A DNA stretch of 64,000 bases, taken from positions 1-64,000 of the forward strand of contig JAFLBE010000023.1 of the NCBI GenBank assembly GCA_017303995.1, given 5' to 3'. How positions within the stretch are numbered: the first letter of the stretch is position 1; every line of letters starts with the position of its first letter. The stretch is from Bacteroidota bacterium (lineage in GTDB: Bacteria > Bacteroidota > JABWAT01). Made by a program: the position numbers and the translations under genes. The notes under the pieces are model-generated. The model had not been told where the DNA came from, did not search any database, and saw only the letters and a list, made by a program, of their open reading frames with translations. This document shows positions 42,840-51,570 of the stretch, piece after piece.

Positions 42840-44516
42840 TCACTCCGCCGGCTGATCATCACCAGATTCAGTCATAAATTCACCGGTCACTTCAATTCCT
42901 CTTGAAATCGAAAAAGCTTTAAAGTCATTCAGGTGAATGGTTGGATCAGGAGCAATAACAATTTTCATCCGGTAACGGAACATCCATTTGTAACGGGTTG
43001 AAAAGATAAAGCCTGCATTCAAAATGCCCGACATGGTTGGGTGAACTCTGATTTCGAGACTGCGTTCGCGGGTTGCACTGAGAAACCGCTGAATCCATCG
43101 TTCGATCGAGGTGATGGTGTTTGATTTCGCTTGTACCAATCCGGTACCGGCACACATCGGGCAGGCCTCAGAAATGGTTGCCAGTACAGACGGACGAATC
43201 CGCTGCCGGGTGATCTGAATTAAACCAAATTCAGTCATCGGAACGAGATTTGATTTTGCCCGGTCCTTTTTAAATTCTTTTTTCAGTTCGTCGTAGATTT
43301 TCTTTTTATTCTTCTCATCCTGAAGATCAATGAAATCCACAACAATAATTCCGCCGATATCCCGTAGTCTCAGCTGATGACAAAGTTCACGGGCAGCTTC
43401 AAGATTGGTTTTCAGGGAATTCATTTCCTGTTCTTTTTTCGCTGCATACCGGCCTGAGTTCACATCAATAACAACCATCGCTTCAGTTTGTTCGATGATG
43501 ATGTAACCACCAGATTTCAGCCAGACTTTTCTTGAGAATGCACTTTCAACATCCTTCTCAATTCCAACTGCATCAAAAATAGGCTCCCGACCTTTGTAAT
43601 AGTAAACACATTCTTCAAGATGAGGTGCTGCCCAGTTTACAAAAGTCTTGATTTGTTTGTAGGTTTTTTTATCGTCGATGACAATCCGGTCAACCTGATC
43701 GTTGAGCAAATCACGCATCACCGATGAAACCATGGTGGCATCTTTGTAAACCAATTGGGGAGCCGTAGCTTCCTTAAGCGCATCCTGGATGATTTTCCAT
43801 TTATCAAGCAGAATCATAATGTCTTTTTTGATGATTTCTTCATCAACATTTTCTGCATTGGTGCGGATGATAGCACCCAGATTAGCTGTGAGCAGGTCTG
43901 AAACGATCTTGCGAAGACGACGTTTTTCTTTGTAATTATAGATTTTCTTTGAGACGCCGATAGTTTTCGAAAATGGCATGAGAACCACAAACCGACCTGC
44001 AAGGGTAATATCGGTGGTAATTCTTGATCCTTTTTTAGCGATTGGTTCTTTTACAATCTGAACTAAAATTTCCTGATCACGTTCCAGGTTTGGCACAAAA
44101 TCGGGATTATCTCTCTGCCGACCTTCCTTTGATTTTTCTGGTCGGCTTGCCGGGGCATTTTCATCACCTTCTTCTGAATCTGAGGTGTCATAATCACCAT
44201 CTTCATCACCGATCAGGGCAGAAAATTCATCTGTGTTATTGGCGATGTCGGAGAAGTGAAGGAAGCCATCTATTGGCTGACCTATGTTAACGAAAGCAGC
44301 ACGGATTCCCGGCATGACTTTCTGAACTTTACCCAAATATATATCACCAACGGTTCTAACTTTATCGGGGGTTTCTACATAAAGCTCAGCCATCTGATCA
44401 TCTTCAGTGATGGCAATGCGCATTTCATTTTCATTAACGTTAATGAAAATCTCTTTTTTCACTTTAAATCGGTTTGGGTTTTGATTGGGATAGGGTTTGT
44501 TTTGATTCTGATACAC
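42840..44516 (-). CDS. rng: ribonuclease G/E
   Basis: This 558-residue endoribonuclease acts in rRNA maturation and mRNA turnover. It has an S1 domain (GDIYLGKVQKVMPGIRAAFV), the RNase E/G core with catalytic Asp residues in MVVIDVNSGRY and GGIIVVDFIDLQDE, and the zinc-link CPMCAGTG that joins dimers. It lacks the long C-terminal degradosome scaffold of RNase E, so RNase G is the better name. The S1 domain is interrupted by an acidic insertion (about residues 100-140: DEDGDYDTSDSEEGDENAPA). The first 18 residues are Asn/Pro/Gln-rich. A long non-coding region precedes the start. Confidence 0.94.
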   Translation of the reverse strand: MYQNQNKPYPNQNPNRFKVKKEIFINVNENEMRIAITEDDQMAELYVETPDKVRTVGDIYLGKVQKVMPGIRAAFVNIGQPIDGFLHFSDIANNTDEFSALIGDEDGDYDTSDSEEGDENAPASRPEKSKEGRQRDNPDFVPNLERDQEILVQIVKEPIAKKGSRITTDITLAGRFVVLMPFSKTIGVSKKIYNYKEKRRLRKIVSDLLTANLGAIIRTNAENVDEEIIKKDIMILLDKWKIIQDALKEATAPQLVYKDATMVSSVMRDLLNDQVDRIVIDDKKTYKQIKTFVNWAAPHLEECVYYYKGREPIFDAVGIEKDVESAFSRKVWLKSGGYIIIEQTEAMVVIDVNSGRYAAKKEQEMNSLKTNLEAARELCHQLRLRDIGGIIVVDFIDLQDEKNKKKIYDELKKEFKKDRAKSNLVPMTEFGLIQITRQRIRPSVLATISEACPMCAGTGLVQAKSNTITSIERWIQRFLSATRERSLEIRVHPTMSGILNAGFIFSTRYKWMFRYRMKIVIAPDPTIHLNDFKAFSISRGIEVTGEFMTESGDDQPAE

Positions 44517-45187
44517 GTGCTGAGCTCCTGCTAACGTTCGGGTCGGAAGACCGATCCCGGTTTAATGGTGTCATGATCCGGCAATGCCGGTTGGTTCGCG
44601 GCCGTTTGGAGAACTGGTTTCCGGAAATAAATTTCAGGATACCGGAAGGCTCAAAACATCTGGCGGTTCTGGCAGGATCACAATGCCGGATCACAGGCAG
44701 AAACCAGGCGAAATTCCGTCAAAAGATGAAAATCATCTTCATCAGGAGAGGAGTTGGCAGCAGGCAGGAGGGCAGATATGTTGTTTTGATGGTTGTATGC
44801 AAAATCAGTGCGAAATAAATAGTCATGGGCACCCGATTTTTAAAATCCGGATGAAAAATTCAAAAGTATCAAAGCATATCGCTGTTTAACATAACCTGTC
44901 AATCTGTTGCAGCCAGGGTTGAAAGCCCACAAGTGCAGGGGAACCAAACCGGCCATGGCATAGTGACCGTTTGTTGGGAAATTGATCTCATGTGTTCAGA
45001 CTTGAATCGGATTTGTCTGGAATTTTTGGATTCTGGCAGATAACTGCCTGATGGTTTACTGGAAGTCCGGGCCCGATGTCAATTTTCCCCTGATTGTTAC
45101 CTTCATAAAAAATCTGTATAAATATACGAAAGTTTTACTCAGAATGGCAAACTGAACCAGTTTTGGCGGGGGAAGGAAGTTGTCATA
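44517..45187. other. long non-coding region upstream of the RNase G gene
   Basis: No credible gene is seen in these 671 bases. The open frames here overlap antisense and lack family features. On the minus strand this could include the leader of the RNase G mRNA. It contains small inverted repeats, such as CCGGCA-A-TGCCGG near 44578 and TTCCGG...CCGGAA near 44618-44646. RNase E is known to control its own mRNA through a structured leader in enterobacteria, so a similar device is possible; that is inference. I could not match the region to RNase P RNA, tmRNA, 6S RNA or SRP RNA. Confidence 0.55.
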
Positions 45188-45228
45188 AAACAAAAAAGTC
45201 CGCCTTTCGGGGCGGACTTTTTTGTTTG
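45188..45228. terminator. terminator next to the porin remnant
   Basis: CAAAAAAGTCCGCC and GGCGGACTTTTTTG pair around TTTCGG or a shorter loop. It lies 25 bases beyond the stop of the porin fragment on the minus strand, as if it had served the intact porin gene. Confidence 0.88.
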
Positions 45229-45252
45229 GGTAAAACCAGGTGTCAAAGGAGG

Positions 45253-46083
45253 TTAGAACCCAACAACTGCTTCTAACATAATTCCACTAAATTCGCCACC
45301 ATCAAGAATGTTATTAGTAGGAAGATCAGAGTAAGTTTGTTGAACGTATTCAAGTTTAGCCATAATGGATTTTGTCATGAACCAACCACCTGAAACTGCA
45401 ATTCGATCTACGGTAATATCTTTTGTATATACCATTTTTGGAGTTGAAACAGGACGACCGGAAACTGTGTTGTATCTTCCGCCAACCCAGAAGTTTTCTG
45501 TATCACCAAAACGATAAATTACATCTGCAGCCATTTGGGTCCAGGTACGTTCTTCAAGTTGGCGAGCCCGTGATAGAGCATCTCTAACTGCTGTGTTAGA
45601 ACCAGGCGTTACAACCTGAGCAGATTCTTCGGATTTTGAAGTACCTTTTGCAACTTCGTAATTTCCAAAAATTTCCAATCCATGGAATTTAACAAACGGG
45701 TTGATTACCCAAGCTGTTAATTTACTGTCAAGATTTGGGTTAATCCGGCCGGAGGAAAATTGTTTGTCTGAAGAAGCAGAGGCATAAGCATTTGCATTTG
45801 GAGTTTGCGTGAGGATATTTTCTGCTTCCATAACATAATAATAATGAGAGCCACCGCGATCACCATCATAAAGTGTAGCGTTTGCAGATTTCGCGGTCGT
45901 ATAAAAAGATCCTGTAAGACGGACGCGAAGGTCATCCGCTACATTTGAGTCATAGCCACCCTTAAGAATAATGGAGGGAGATTTAAATTTAGGGGTTGTA
46001 ACATCACCCTTGATTTCACCGTTTGTGATACCTACTAAGCCTAAGAAACCTTCATTTCCCAGTCGTGCAGGGTTGAAGTTCCT
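45253..46083 (-). pseudogene. outer-membrane porin-like gene, 3' part only
   Basis: The minus strand from 46083 is open for about 276 codons and ends in SGIMLEAVVGF, the aromatic terminus of an outer-membrane barrel. Inside are barrel-like strands such as DDLRVRLTGSFYTTAKS, GLEIFGNYEVAKG, WVGGRYNTVSG and SIMAKLEYVQQTYSDLP. No start codon or signal peptide exists in this frame; upstream it meets a TAA at 46084-46086. An ATG at 45831 would begin in mid-barrel and is not credible. The missing 5' part has been replaced by the start of a YceI-like gene in another frame. It may be a porin of the kind common in Bacteroidota. Confidence 0.8.
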
Positions 46084-46184
46084 TTAATCATCATGAGGCT
46101 GGTTGGTTTTGCAACGAAATCCAGTTTGGATTCTACTGCGCTTCCGCTGCCGATAACGAATAAGAGTAAGAGGTTCAGTAACAT
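46041..46184 (-). pseudogene. YceI-like gene, 5' part only
   Basis: From ATG 46184, preceded by an excellent AAAGGAGA site, the minus strand encodes 47 residues: a signal peptide (MLLNLLLLFVIGSGSA), then ESKLDFVAKPTSLMMIKGTS and TLHDWEMKVS, ending at a TAG at 46041-46043. The GTSTLHDWEM segment is typical of the first strands of YceI-family lipocalin-like proteins. The rest of a YceI protein (about 150 residues) is absent. The reading overlaps the porin fragment by about 40 bases in another frame, so the promoter and start of one gene now precede the body of another. Confidence 0.72.
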
Positions 46185-46429
46185 GGGTGTCTCCTTTTTT
46201 TCCTTTGACAGTACAAAGATGAGGCAAAAATTGGTGCCCGTGGGTTAAGTGGTCATTAGATATATGTTGCAATATGTAATATGATAAAATATTCTTTTGT
46301 CTTATTATGGCTATTTTAGTCCATTGTCTAATCTGGCTCTAAGAAAGGGTAAAAATTGACTAAATGGATCTGTTATATTTGAGTAGACAAAAAGTTAAGC
46401 GAAACCTGAAACAGAAAAAGGAGGCTTGA

Positions 46430-46717
46430 TTGCAGCGGAAGAAATATAACAGAGAGTATAAATTGGAGACAGTAAAACTCAGTTATGAACGAGGAAGTAT
46501 AACCGAGTTGGCACAAGAACTAGGGTTGCGACCAGAATTGATATACCGTTGGCGGAGCGAATTTGAAGCGACAAGTGAAAACAGTTTTCCAGGGAATGGA
46601 AGGCGAACGGAACCAGAGGATGAACTGAGCCGGCTTCGAAAGGAAAACCAGGAGCTGAGACTGGAACGGGATATCCTAAAAAAAGCAGTGGTGATCTTCA
46701 GCAAACCTACACAGTAA
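46430..46717 (+). CDS. IS3-family transposase OrfA
   Basis: This 95-residue protein has an N-terminal helix-turn-helix (KKYNREYKLETVKLSYERGS, then ITELAQELGLRPELIYRWRS) and a leucine-zipper-like end, LSRLRKENQELRLERDILKK. It binds the inverted repeats and helps the transposase assemble. The start is a TTG with a strong AAAAGGAGG site. Its last codons contain the A-rich slippery run used to reach OrfB. Confidence 0.93.
   Translation: MQRKKYNREYKLETVKLSYERGSITELAQELGLRPELIYRWRSEFEATSENSFPGNGRRTEPEDELSRLRKENQELRLERDILKKAVVIFSKPTQ
46679..46685 (+). promoter_or_regulatory. probable -1 ribosomal frameshift site of the IS3 element
   Basis: The heptamer A-AAA-AAG lies within CTAAAAAAAGC near the end of OrfA. 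Slipping back one base leads from ..ILKK into SSGDLQQTYTVKYKFIEDHR, which continues in frame into OrfB. This is the standard IS3 arrangement for making the OrfAB fusion transposase. Confidence 0.8.
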
Positions 46718-46761
46718 AGTACAAATTTATCGAAGATCACCGGAAAACGTACTGTGTTGGG

Positions 46762-47583
46762 ATGCTGTGCCGGATACTCCGGGTTAACCGAAGCGGATAT
46801 TACCGGTGGAAAGCGGGCCTGAAGGTAAGAAAACAACGCTGGCCAGAAATAGATGAGAAAGTAAAAGTGATATGGAGCGGAAGTAAAAGCAGGTATGGTG
46901 CCCCAAAAATCCGTCAGGAGTTACTTCTATTAGGGATTCCGGTAAGCCGTCAACGTGTTCAGCGGCGGATGAAAGCACTAGAAATCCGAAGCAAATACAG
47001 AAAGAAATATCGTCCGGTGACCACCACTAGCAACCATAAGAAATCAATCAGCCCCAATCTGCTTAACCGGGAATTTGAATCAAACCGGTTAGGGGAAAAA
47101 TGGGTCAGCGATATCACCTATCTGAAATGCCAGACCCGATGGGTTTATTTAACCACGGTTATGGATCTGGCTGATCATCAGATTGTAGGTTGGTCGTTAT
47201 CCAGAGATATGCGGGATGACACTACGACCCTATTAGCCTTCAGTAATGCAGTTGAACGCCGGAACCCTTTGGATCAAATGATTTTCCACTCAGATCGGGG
47301 AAGTCAGTATGCCTCAGATGATTTCCGGAAATTACTGGAAAGTAAAAATGTCAGGCAAAGTATGAGCAGAAAAGGAAACTGCTGGGATAATGCAGTTGCT
47401 GAGGCGTTCTTCAGAATTCTGAAAGCGGAATTGCCGGAAAATTATACCACACTTTCGTTTGAAAATCTGAAATCATTACTGTTTGATTTTATTGAAATAT
47501 GGTACAACAGAAAAAGAATTCATTCAACGCTCGGCTATTTTACTCCAGCACAAATGGAATTGATTTTAAATAGAGTCGCTTAA
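46762..47583 (+). CDS. IS3-family transposase OrfB (DDE catalytic domain)
   Basis: This catalytic part of the transposase has 273 residues from the first ATG, but it is open upstream to the frameshift site and probably made mainly as an OrfAB fusion. It opens with the HTH_21-like MLCRILRVNRSGYYRWKAGL, and the integrase core has Asp in KWVSDITYLKC, Asp in IFHSDRGSQYASD and Glu in WDNAVAEAFFRILKAEL. The end, RIHSTLGYFTPAQME, is typical of the IS3 family. No damage is seen. Confidence 0.95.
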   Translation: MLCRILRVNRSGYYRWKAGLKVRKQRWPEIDEKVKVIWSGSKSRYGAPKIRQELLLLGIPVSRQRVQRRMKALEIRSKYRKKYRPVTTTSNHKKSISPNLLNREFESNRLGEKWVSDITYLKCQTRWVYLTTVMDLADHQIVGWSLSRDMRDDTTTLLAFSNAVERRNPLDQMIFHSDRGSQYASDDFRKLLESKNVRQSMSRKGNCWDNAVAEAFFRILKAELPENYTTLSFENLKSLLFDFIEIWYNRKRIHSTLGYFTPAQMELILNRVA

Positions 47584-47630
47584 CTTTTTGTCTACTTTTA
47601 TGTTGCATATCCAAAAAAGATCCCTAATAA

Positions 47631-47643
47631 CCCCCCCCCCCCC
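47631..47643. repeat. 13-base poly-C tract upstream of ubiD
   Basis: Thirteen consecutive C residues lie 203 bases before the ubiD start and 35 bases beyond the IS3 end. Such runs slip easily during replication. The tract is not inside a reading frame, so if it matters it would be through promoter spacing. No promoter can be assigned firmly. Confidence 0.8.
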
Positions 47644-47845
47644 AATGCGGATAGGGGAGTATTTTGTCTCTAATTAAATATTAATCTATGTGAACTGGGA
47701 ATATTTCATATCCGAAATTGGGGTTTAATTGTACAATCCAAGTGGTTGTTTTTTCTGACCTTTCCCGAACTTGAATTTTAGTTTTCCTGTTGGAATCAGT
47801 TGCTTGTATTTCCGTATTTTTATTTCACTATTCAGGATGTTAACT

Positions 47846-49741
47846 ATGCCGTTTCAAGATCTTCGTGATTATTTGTCTGCTTTGAAAACAAGAAATGAAC
47901 TTGTTGAAATTAATCAGCCGTTCAGCCCGGACCTGGAAATTACAGAAATTGCAGACCGTAGTTTTAAAAAATCGGAAACATCGCCAACCTTACTTTTTAA
48001 AAACATGCAGGGGCATTCGATTCCGGTGGCAATCAATCTGTTTGGAACTGAGAAGCGAACTGCCTTTGCACTTGGTGTAGATAAGCTGGATGATATTGCA
48101 GACCGGATCAGAACGTTTACCAGCATGGTTCCGCCAAAAACACTCGGTGATAAAATTAAAAAGGCACTTCAGTTTGCAGGAATCAGAAAATTTGTTCCCC
48201 GGTTGGTAAAAAAAGCACCGGTTCACAACATCGTTTTAACCGGTGATCAGGTTGATCTCTCAATACTACCGGTTCTTAACTGCTGGCCTGATGATGGCGG
48301 AAAATTTATTACACTGACAGCTGTGGTTTCGAAAGACCCCGATACCAACTCAAGAAACATCGGGATGTACCGGGTTCAGGTGTTTGATAAAAACACAGCC
48401 GGACTACACTGGCAGCGGCACAAAGGCGGTGCCGCTCATCACGAAAAATTTAAAAAGACTGGTGGCCGGATGGAAGTTGCTGTTGTCCTGGGTGGTGATC
48501 CGGCAACTATTTACTCTGCTTCTGCACCCTTGCCACCAAATATTGATGAATGGTTTTTTTCAGGATTTCTTCGTGGGAAATCAGTAGAAATTGTAAAGTG
48601 TAAAACAGTCGATCTGGAAGTTCCTGCTCATGCCGAAATTGTTCTTGAAGGCTATGTTGATCTGAATGAACCGCTTCGGGTTGAAGGTCCGTTTGGCGAT
48701 CACACTGGTTTTTATTCCCTCGCTGATTTATACCCGGCATTTCATGTTACCGCAATAACCATGAGAAAGGATGCCATTTATCCCACCACAATTGTAGGAA
48801 TTCCGCCCGTTGAAGATGTTTGGTTAGGAAAAATAACAGAAAGAGCATTTCTGCCGCTGATGCAGGTAGTCCTTCCTGAAGTTGTAGATTATCACCTTCC
48901 ACCTGAAGGTGTCTTTCATAATCTTGTTTTTATATCCGCAAAAAAATCGTATCCTGGGCACGGCTGGAAAATCCTTCACGGATCACTGGGGCTCGGGCTC
49001 ATGATGCTTTCCAAAGTTATTGTGGTTTTGGATGAAGACGCCGAAGTTGAAAATATTCCCGAATGCTGGCGGCGGTTAATGAAGAACGCAGATTTTCATC
49101 TGGATGTCGCAGAAACGAGAGGCCCCATTGATGCACTTGATCATGCATCGCAATTTTTTACCTATGCTGGAAAAATTGCTATTGATGCTTCAACAAAATG
49201 GAATGGTGAAGGCCGTGTTACCGGAAAACCGATTTCAATTCCGGCAGAAGTAATTAAAGGGGGTCTTGAAAAAGTTAAGAATCAGCTTCTTGGCTTCCCT
49301 GAAATCAAATCATGGTCAGTTCCCTACTATAAAGATGGCGATGAAGGTGTTTTTTCACCCTTATTTGTGAATATTGCCAAGTCTGAACCCGGTCAGGGAA
49401 GAACGCTTGCCGCCAAATTGCTTGAACTTGATCTTGGTGGATGGAATAAATTGGTTATTGTGGTTGATGACGTTGATGATGTAAATAACCCTTTTGAATG
49501 CTGGTGGATTTCACTGAATCATCTTGATCCAATCCGGGATGTCATCCGGTTTTCAATTCCATCCAGTGAAAAGGGATATCAGGTTCCGGGATATTCAGCA
49601 AGTGAAACCCGAATGGGATGGGATTCAACTTCAAAACGAAAAGACGAGCAATTTGCCCGTGAATGGCCATGGAAGGTCATTATGCCTGCTGAAGTAAAAT
49701 CCAAAATTGATAAAATCTGGCCTCAACTTGGCATCAGATAA
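47846..49741 (+). CDS. UbiD-family decarboxylase (menaquinone-type, long form)
   Basis: This protein of about 631 residues belongs to the UbiD family of prenylated-FMN-dependent decarboxylases. It starts MPFQDLRDYLSALKTRNELV, with a CAGGAT site before ATG 47846; an in-frame ATG at 47771 adds unrelated residues. Typical elements are LNCWPDDGGKFITLTAVVSK, HKGGAAHH, VEGPFGDHTGFYSLADLYPA and the C-terminal GKAIPIDA-like segment GKIAIDASTKW. The C-terminal extension and length fit the branch often annotated as menaquinone biosynthesis decarboxylase. No mqn or men gene is nearby, so the pathway is inferred. It probably needs a UbiX flavin prenyltransferase, not seen here. Confidence 0.88.
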   Translation: MPFQDLRDYLSALKTRNELVEINQPFSPDLEITEIADRSFKKSETSPTLLFKNMQGHSIPVAINLFGTEKRTAFALGVDKLDDIADRIRTFTSMVPPKTLGDKIKKALQFAGIRKFVPRLVKKAPVHNIVLTGDQVDLSILPVLNCWPDDGGKFITLTAVVSKDPDTNSRNIGMYRVQVFDKNTAGLHWQRHKGGAAHHEKFKKTGGRMEVAVVLGGDPATIYSASAPLPPNIDEWFFSGFLRGKSVEIVKCKTVDLEVPAHAEIVLEGYVDLNEPLRVEGPFGDHTGFYSLADLYPAFHVTAITMRKDAIYPTTIVGIPPVEDVWLGKITERAFLPLMQVVLPEVVDYHLPPEGVFHNLVFISAKKSYPGHGWKILHGSLGLGLMMLSKVIVVLDEDAEVENIPECWRRLMKNADFHLDVAETRGPIDALDHASQFFTYAGKIAIDASTKWNGEGRVTGKPISIPAEVIKGGLEKVKNQLLGFPEIKSWSVPYYKDGDEGVFSPLFVNIAKSEPGQGRTLAAKLLELDLGGWNKLVIVVDDVDDVNNPFECWWISLNHLDPIRDVIRFSIPSSEKGYQVPGYSASETRMGWDSTSKRKDEQFAREWPWKVIMPAEVKSKIDKIWPQLGIR

Positions 49742-49806
49742 TACCATTCTACCTTTATTTATATCCGAATAAAGAAAATCAGTTCATTTATCATTATTTT
49801 TGAGAG

Positions 49807-50313
49807 ATGAAAACAAAGTCATTTACCCTTTTTTTTATTGGTATCCTTTTTCTGGCCATTAATGGCTGTGGAATTTACTCGTTTACAGGCGCTTCAATCC
49901 CGCCGCATTTGAAACGGATTCATATTCCTAATTTTCAGGATAAGAGTTCTTCGGGGATTTTAACTCTGAAAGAGGACTTAACTGAAGAACTGACAACGAA
50001 AATCATCACCCAATCTTCATTTGAGCTTGGAACCCAGCAACAGGCCGATTGCCGCCTGGAAGGTTCAGTGGTAATGTATACCAATCAGCCCTACATTATT
50101 TCTCAGGGGCAGGCAACCGGTTCGAACCGGATTACCATCCGGGTGAGTGTGGTTTATCGGGATTTGATAAAAAAAGAAACAATATGGGAACAGAATTTTG
50201 AGAACTGGGCTGAATATTCAATTGGTGACCGAACTGCTGAGCAAGAGTCACTCAAAGAAGCGGTAACCAAACTTTCAGATGATATTTTCTCAAAAATTGT
50301 TTCAAACTGGTAA
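49807..50313 (+). CDS. lptE: LptE-like outer-membrane lipoprotein
   Basis: This 168-residue lipoprotein has lipobox AINGC and then GIYSFTGASIPPHLKRIHIP, the usual opening of LptE-family proteins in this part of the tree. IWEQNFENWAEY and the final TKLSDDIFSKIVSNW are also typical. LptE plugs the LptD barrel and helps insert LPS into the outer leaflet. LptD is not in the window. It lies 65 bases after ubiD and 106 bases before the acidic TPR-like gene, and it may be co-transcribed with both. Confidence 0.85.
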   Translation: MKTKSFTLFFIGILFLAINGCGIYSFTGASIPPHLKRIHIPNFQDKSSSGILTLKEDLTEELTTKIITQSSFELGTQQQADCRLEGSVVMYTNQPYIISQGQATGSNRITIRVSVVYRDLIKKETIWEQNFENWAEYSIGDRTAEQESLKEAVTKLSDDIFSKIVSNW

Positions 50314-50419
50314 GTTTACAGTTTTTGTTTCCACATTTATAAGAATAGTAGTTTTGTAATTGTTTTGCCGGAAGAACCGGAAATCCAAAGCCGAATCACC
50401 TAACTGAACAGGTCGAACC

Positions 50420-51553
50420 ATGAACGTTTCACAGGTCCATTCAAAAGTAAATGAACTTCAGACATGTTTCAATGATCAGCAATACGATGATGCTCAACTC
50501 ATTATGCAGGATTTTTTAGATTCCTTTCCTGATTATCAGACCCCAATGTTTATGTACATTCGACTGATGCCGGTGGTTGATTCTGAAAATCCGCTTTACC
50601 TTAAAATTCTGGAACTTACCAGGCATTACCATCAACTCTCCTACTTTCCCGGTGATCTTGTTCCTGATTGGTACGAAAAAATCGGAACACGCAACCTTGA
50701 AATTGTACTTCCTGTTGCACCCGAAGCTGTTTCTGTTCAACAGGTTTCTGCTCCGGTTTCAGTCAACGAAATCCCGGCTTTTGCTGATGAGTCTGATGTT
50801 GGTGAAAGTATTGACCACATGTTTCCTGATCAGGTTCCCTATGAAGAAGAGCCAGAAACCCCTTCAACCATGTTTGATCCGCATTCACTGGCAGATGATG
50901 AACCGATTCTATCACCCAACATGTCAAATGCCCAGTCTTTTGTTGCCGAGCCAGAACTTCCAGCCGTGTCGATTCTAGAAACAGAACCTGACCAGTTAAC
51001 TGAAATTGATTTTGCTGCTGAGTCAGGTTCTGTTGCAACTTCAGATTTAGTTGAAACAGAAGTTGAACTTCCTGCTGATCCTCAGCCATTTTCTTTGGAA
51101 GATGAAATGAGTTCTCAACAATTGGAAACTGAGACAAACCAGCCTGAAAATCAGTTTTCTGAACCTGGTATAAATGAAGAAATCGTAAGTGAATCTGCGT
51201 CATTTGAAGAAACAGAAATGCAGACTGAAAGTGAACCCTTTTCAACAGACGGTTTTTTAACAGATGATGACAATGTTCCTTCCTCACTTCTTGAATCAGA
51301 TTTTCTGCAAGACCAGAATGAGTTAACAGGTTTTGAAGATGATGGAACCGTAGAATTTGAACCTGATCAGGAACAGGATGACGAAATCCTGATTGCCAGC
51401 GAAACAATGGCCAAGATTTTTGCCCAGCAGGGAAAATTTGATAAAGCCATCAAGGTGTACAGGATGTTGATGGAAGAAGAACCAGACATGATGGATCATT
51501 TCCTGCAGAAAGTACAGGAACTTCAAAAGATGAGTTCTGAAAACAATTCCTGA
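50420..51553 (+). CDS. acidic protein with TPR-like C-terminus, unknown function
   Basis: I do not recognise this 377-residue protein. It has three parts: an N-terminal helical region (about 1-95) beginning MNVSQVHSKVNELQTCFNDQ with repeat-like character; a long, low-complexity middle (about 100-320) rich in Glu, Asp, Ser, Pro and Phe; and a C-terminal TPR-like hairpin, SETMAKIFAQQGKFDKAIKV then YRMLMEEEPDMMDHFLQK. There is no signal peptide. The acidic linker is probably disordered. It lies between the lptE-like gene and the phosphatase gene, 17 bases before the latter, so a link to envelope assembly or phosphotyrosine signalling is possible but only inference. Confidence 0.75.
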   Translation: MNVSQVHSKVNELQTCFNDQQYDDAQLIMQDFLDSFPDYQTPMFMYIRLMPVVDSENPLYLKILELTRHYHQLSYFPGDLVPDWYEKIGTRNLEIVLPVAPEAVSVQQVSAPVSVNEIPAFADESDVGESIDHMFPDQVPYEEEPETPSTMFDPHSLADDEPILSPNMSNAQSFVAEPELPAVSILETEPDQLTEIDFAAESGSVATSDLVETEVELPADPQPFSLEDEMSSQQLETETNQPENQFSEPGINEEIVSESASFEETEMQTESEPFSTDGFLTDDDNVPSSLLESDFLQDQNELTGFEDDGTVEFEPDQEQDDEILIASETMAKIFAQQGKFDKAIKVYRMLMEEEPDMMDHFLQKVQELQKMSSENNS

Positions 51554-51570
51554 TCCGGCTTGAAGGTTAA

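Larger units (their letters stand above)
46382..47596 (+). mobile_element. IS3-family insertion sequence, apparently intact
   Basis: The element of about 1.2 kb is bounded by perfect 21-base inverted repeats: AGTAGACAAAAAGTTAAGCG A at 46382-46402 and its complement at 47576-47596. It carries two overlapping reading frames joined by a probable -1 frameshift, a complete DDE transposase and no internal stop. The flanks do not show an unambiguous target duplication, which could mean decay or that the true ends lie one or two bases away. The perfect ends suggest recent arrival. Confidence 0.9.

Noticed and set aside
44474-44889. Two plus-strand open frames upstream of the RNase G gene
   Set aside because: They overlap in different frames, begin antisense to rng, and have no recognisable domain or ribosome site.
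45253-45831. Short porin-like gene starting at the ATG at 45831
   Set aside because: The same frame stays open and barrel-like for 84 codons upstream, so this ATG is internal and the gene is a fragment without a start.
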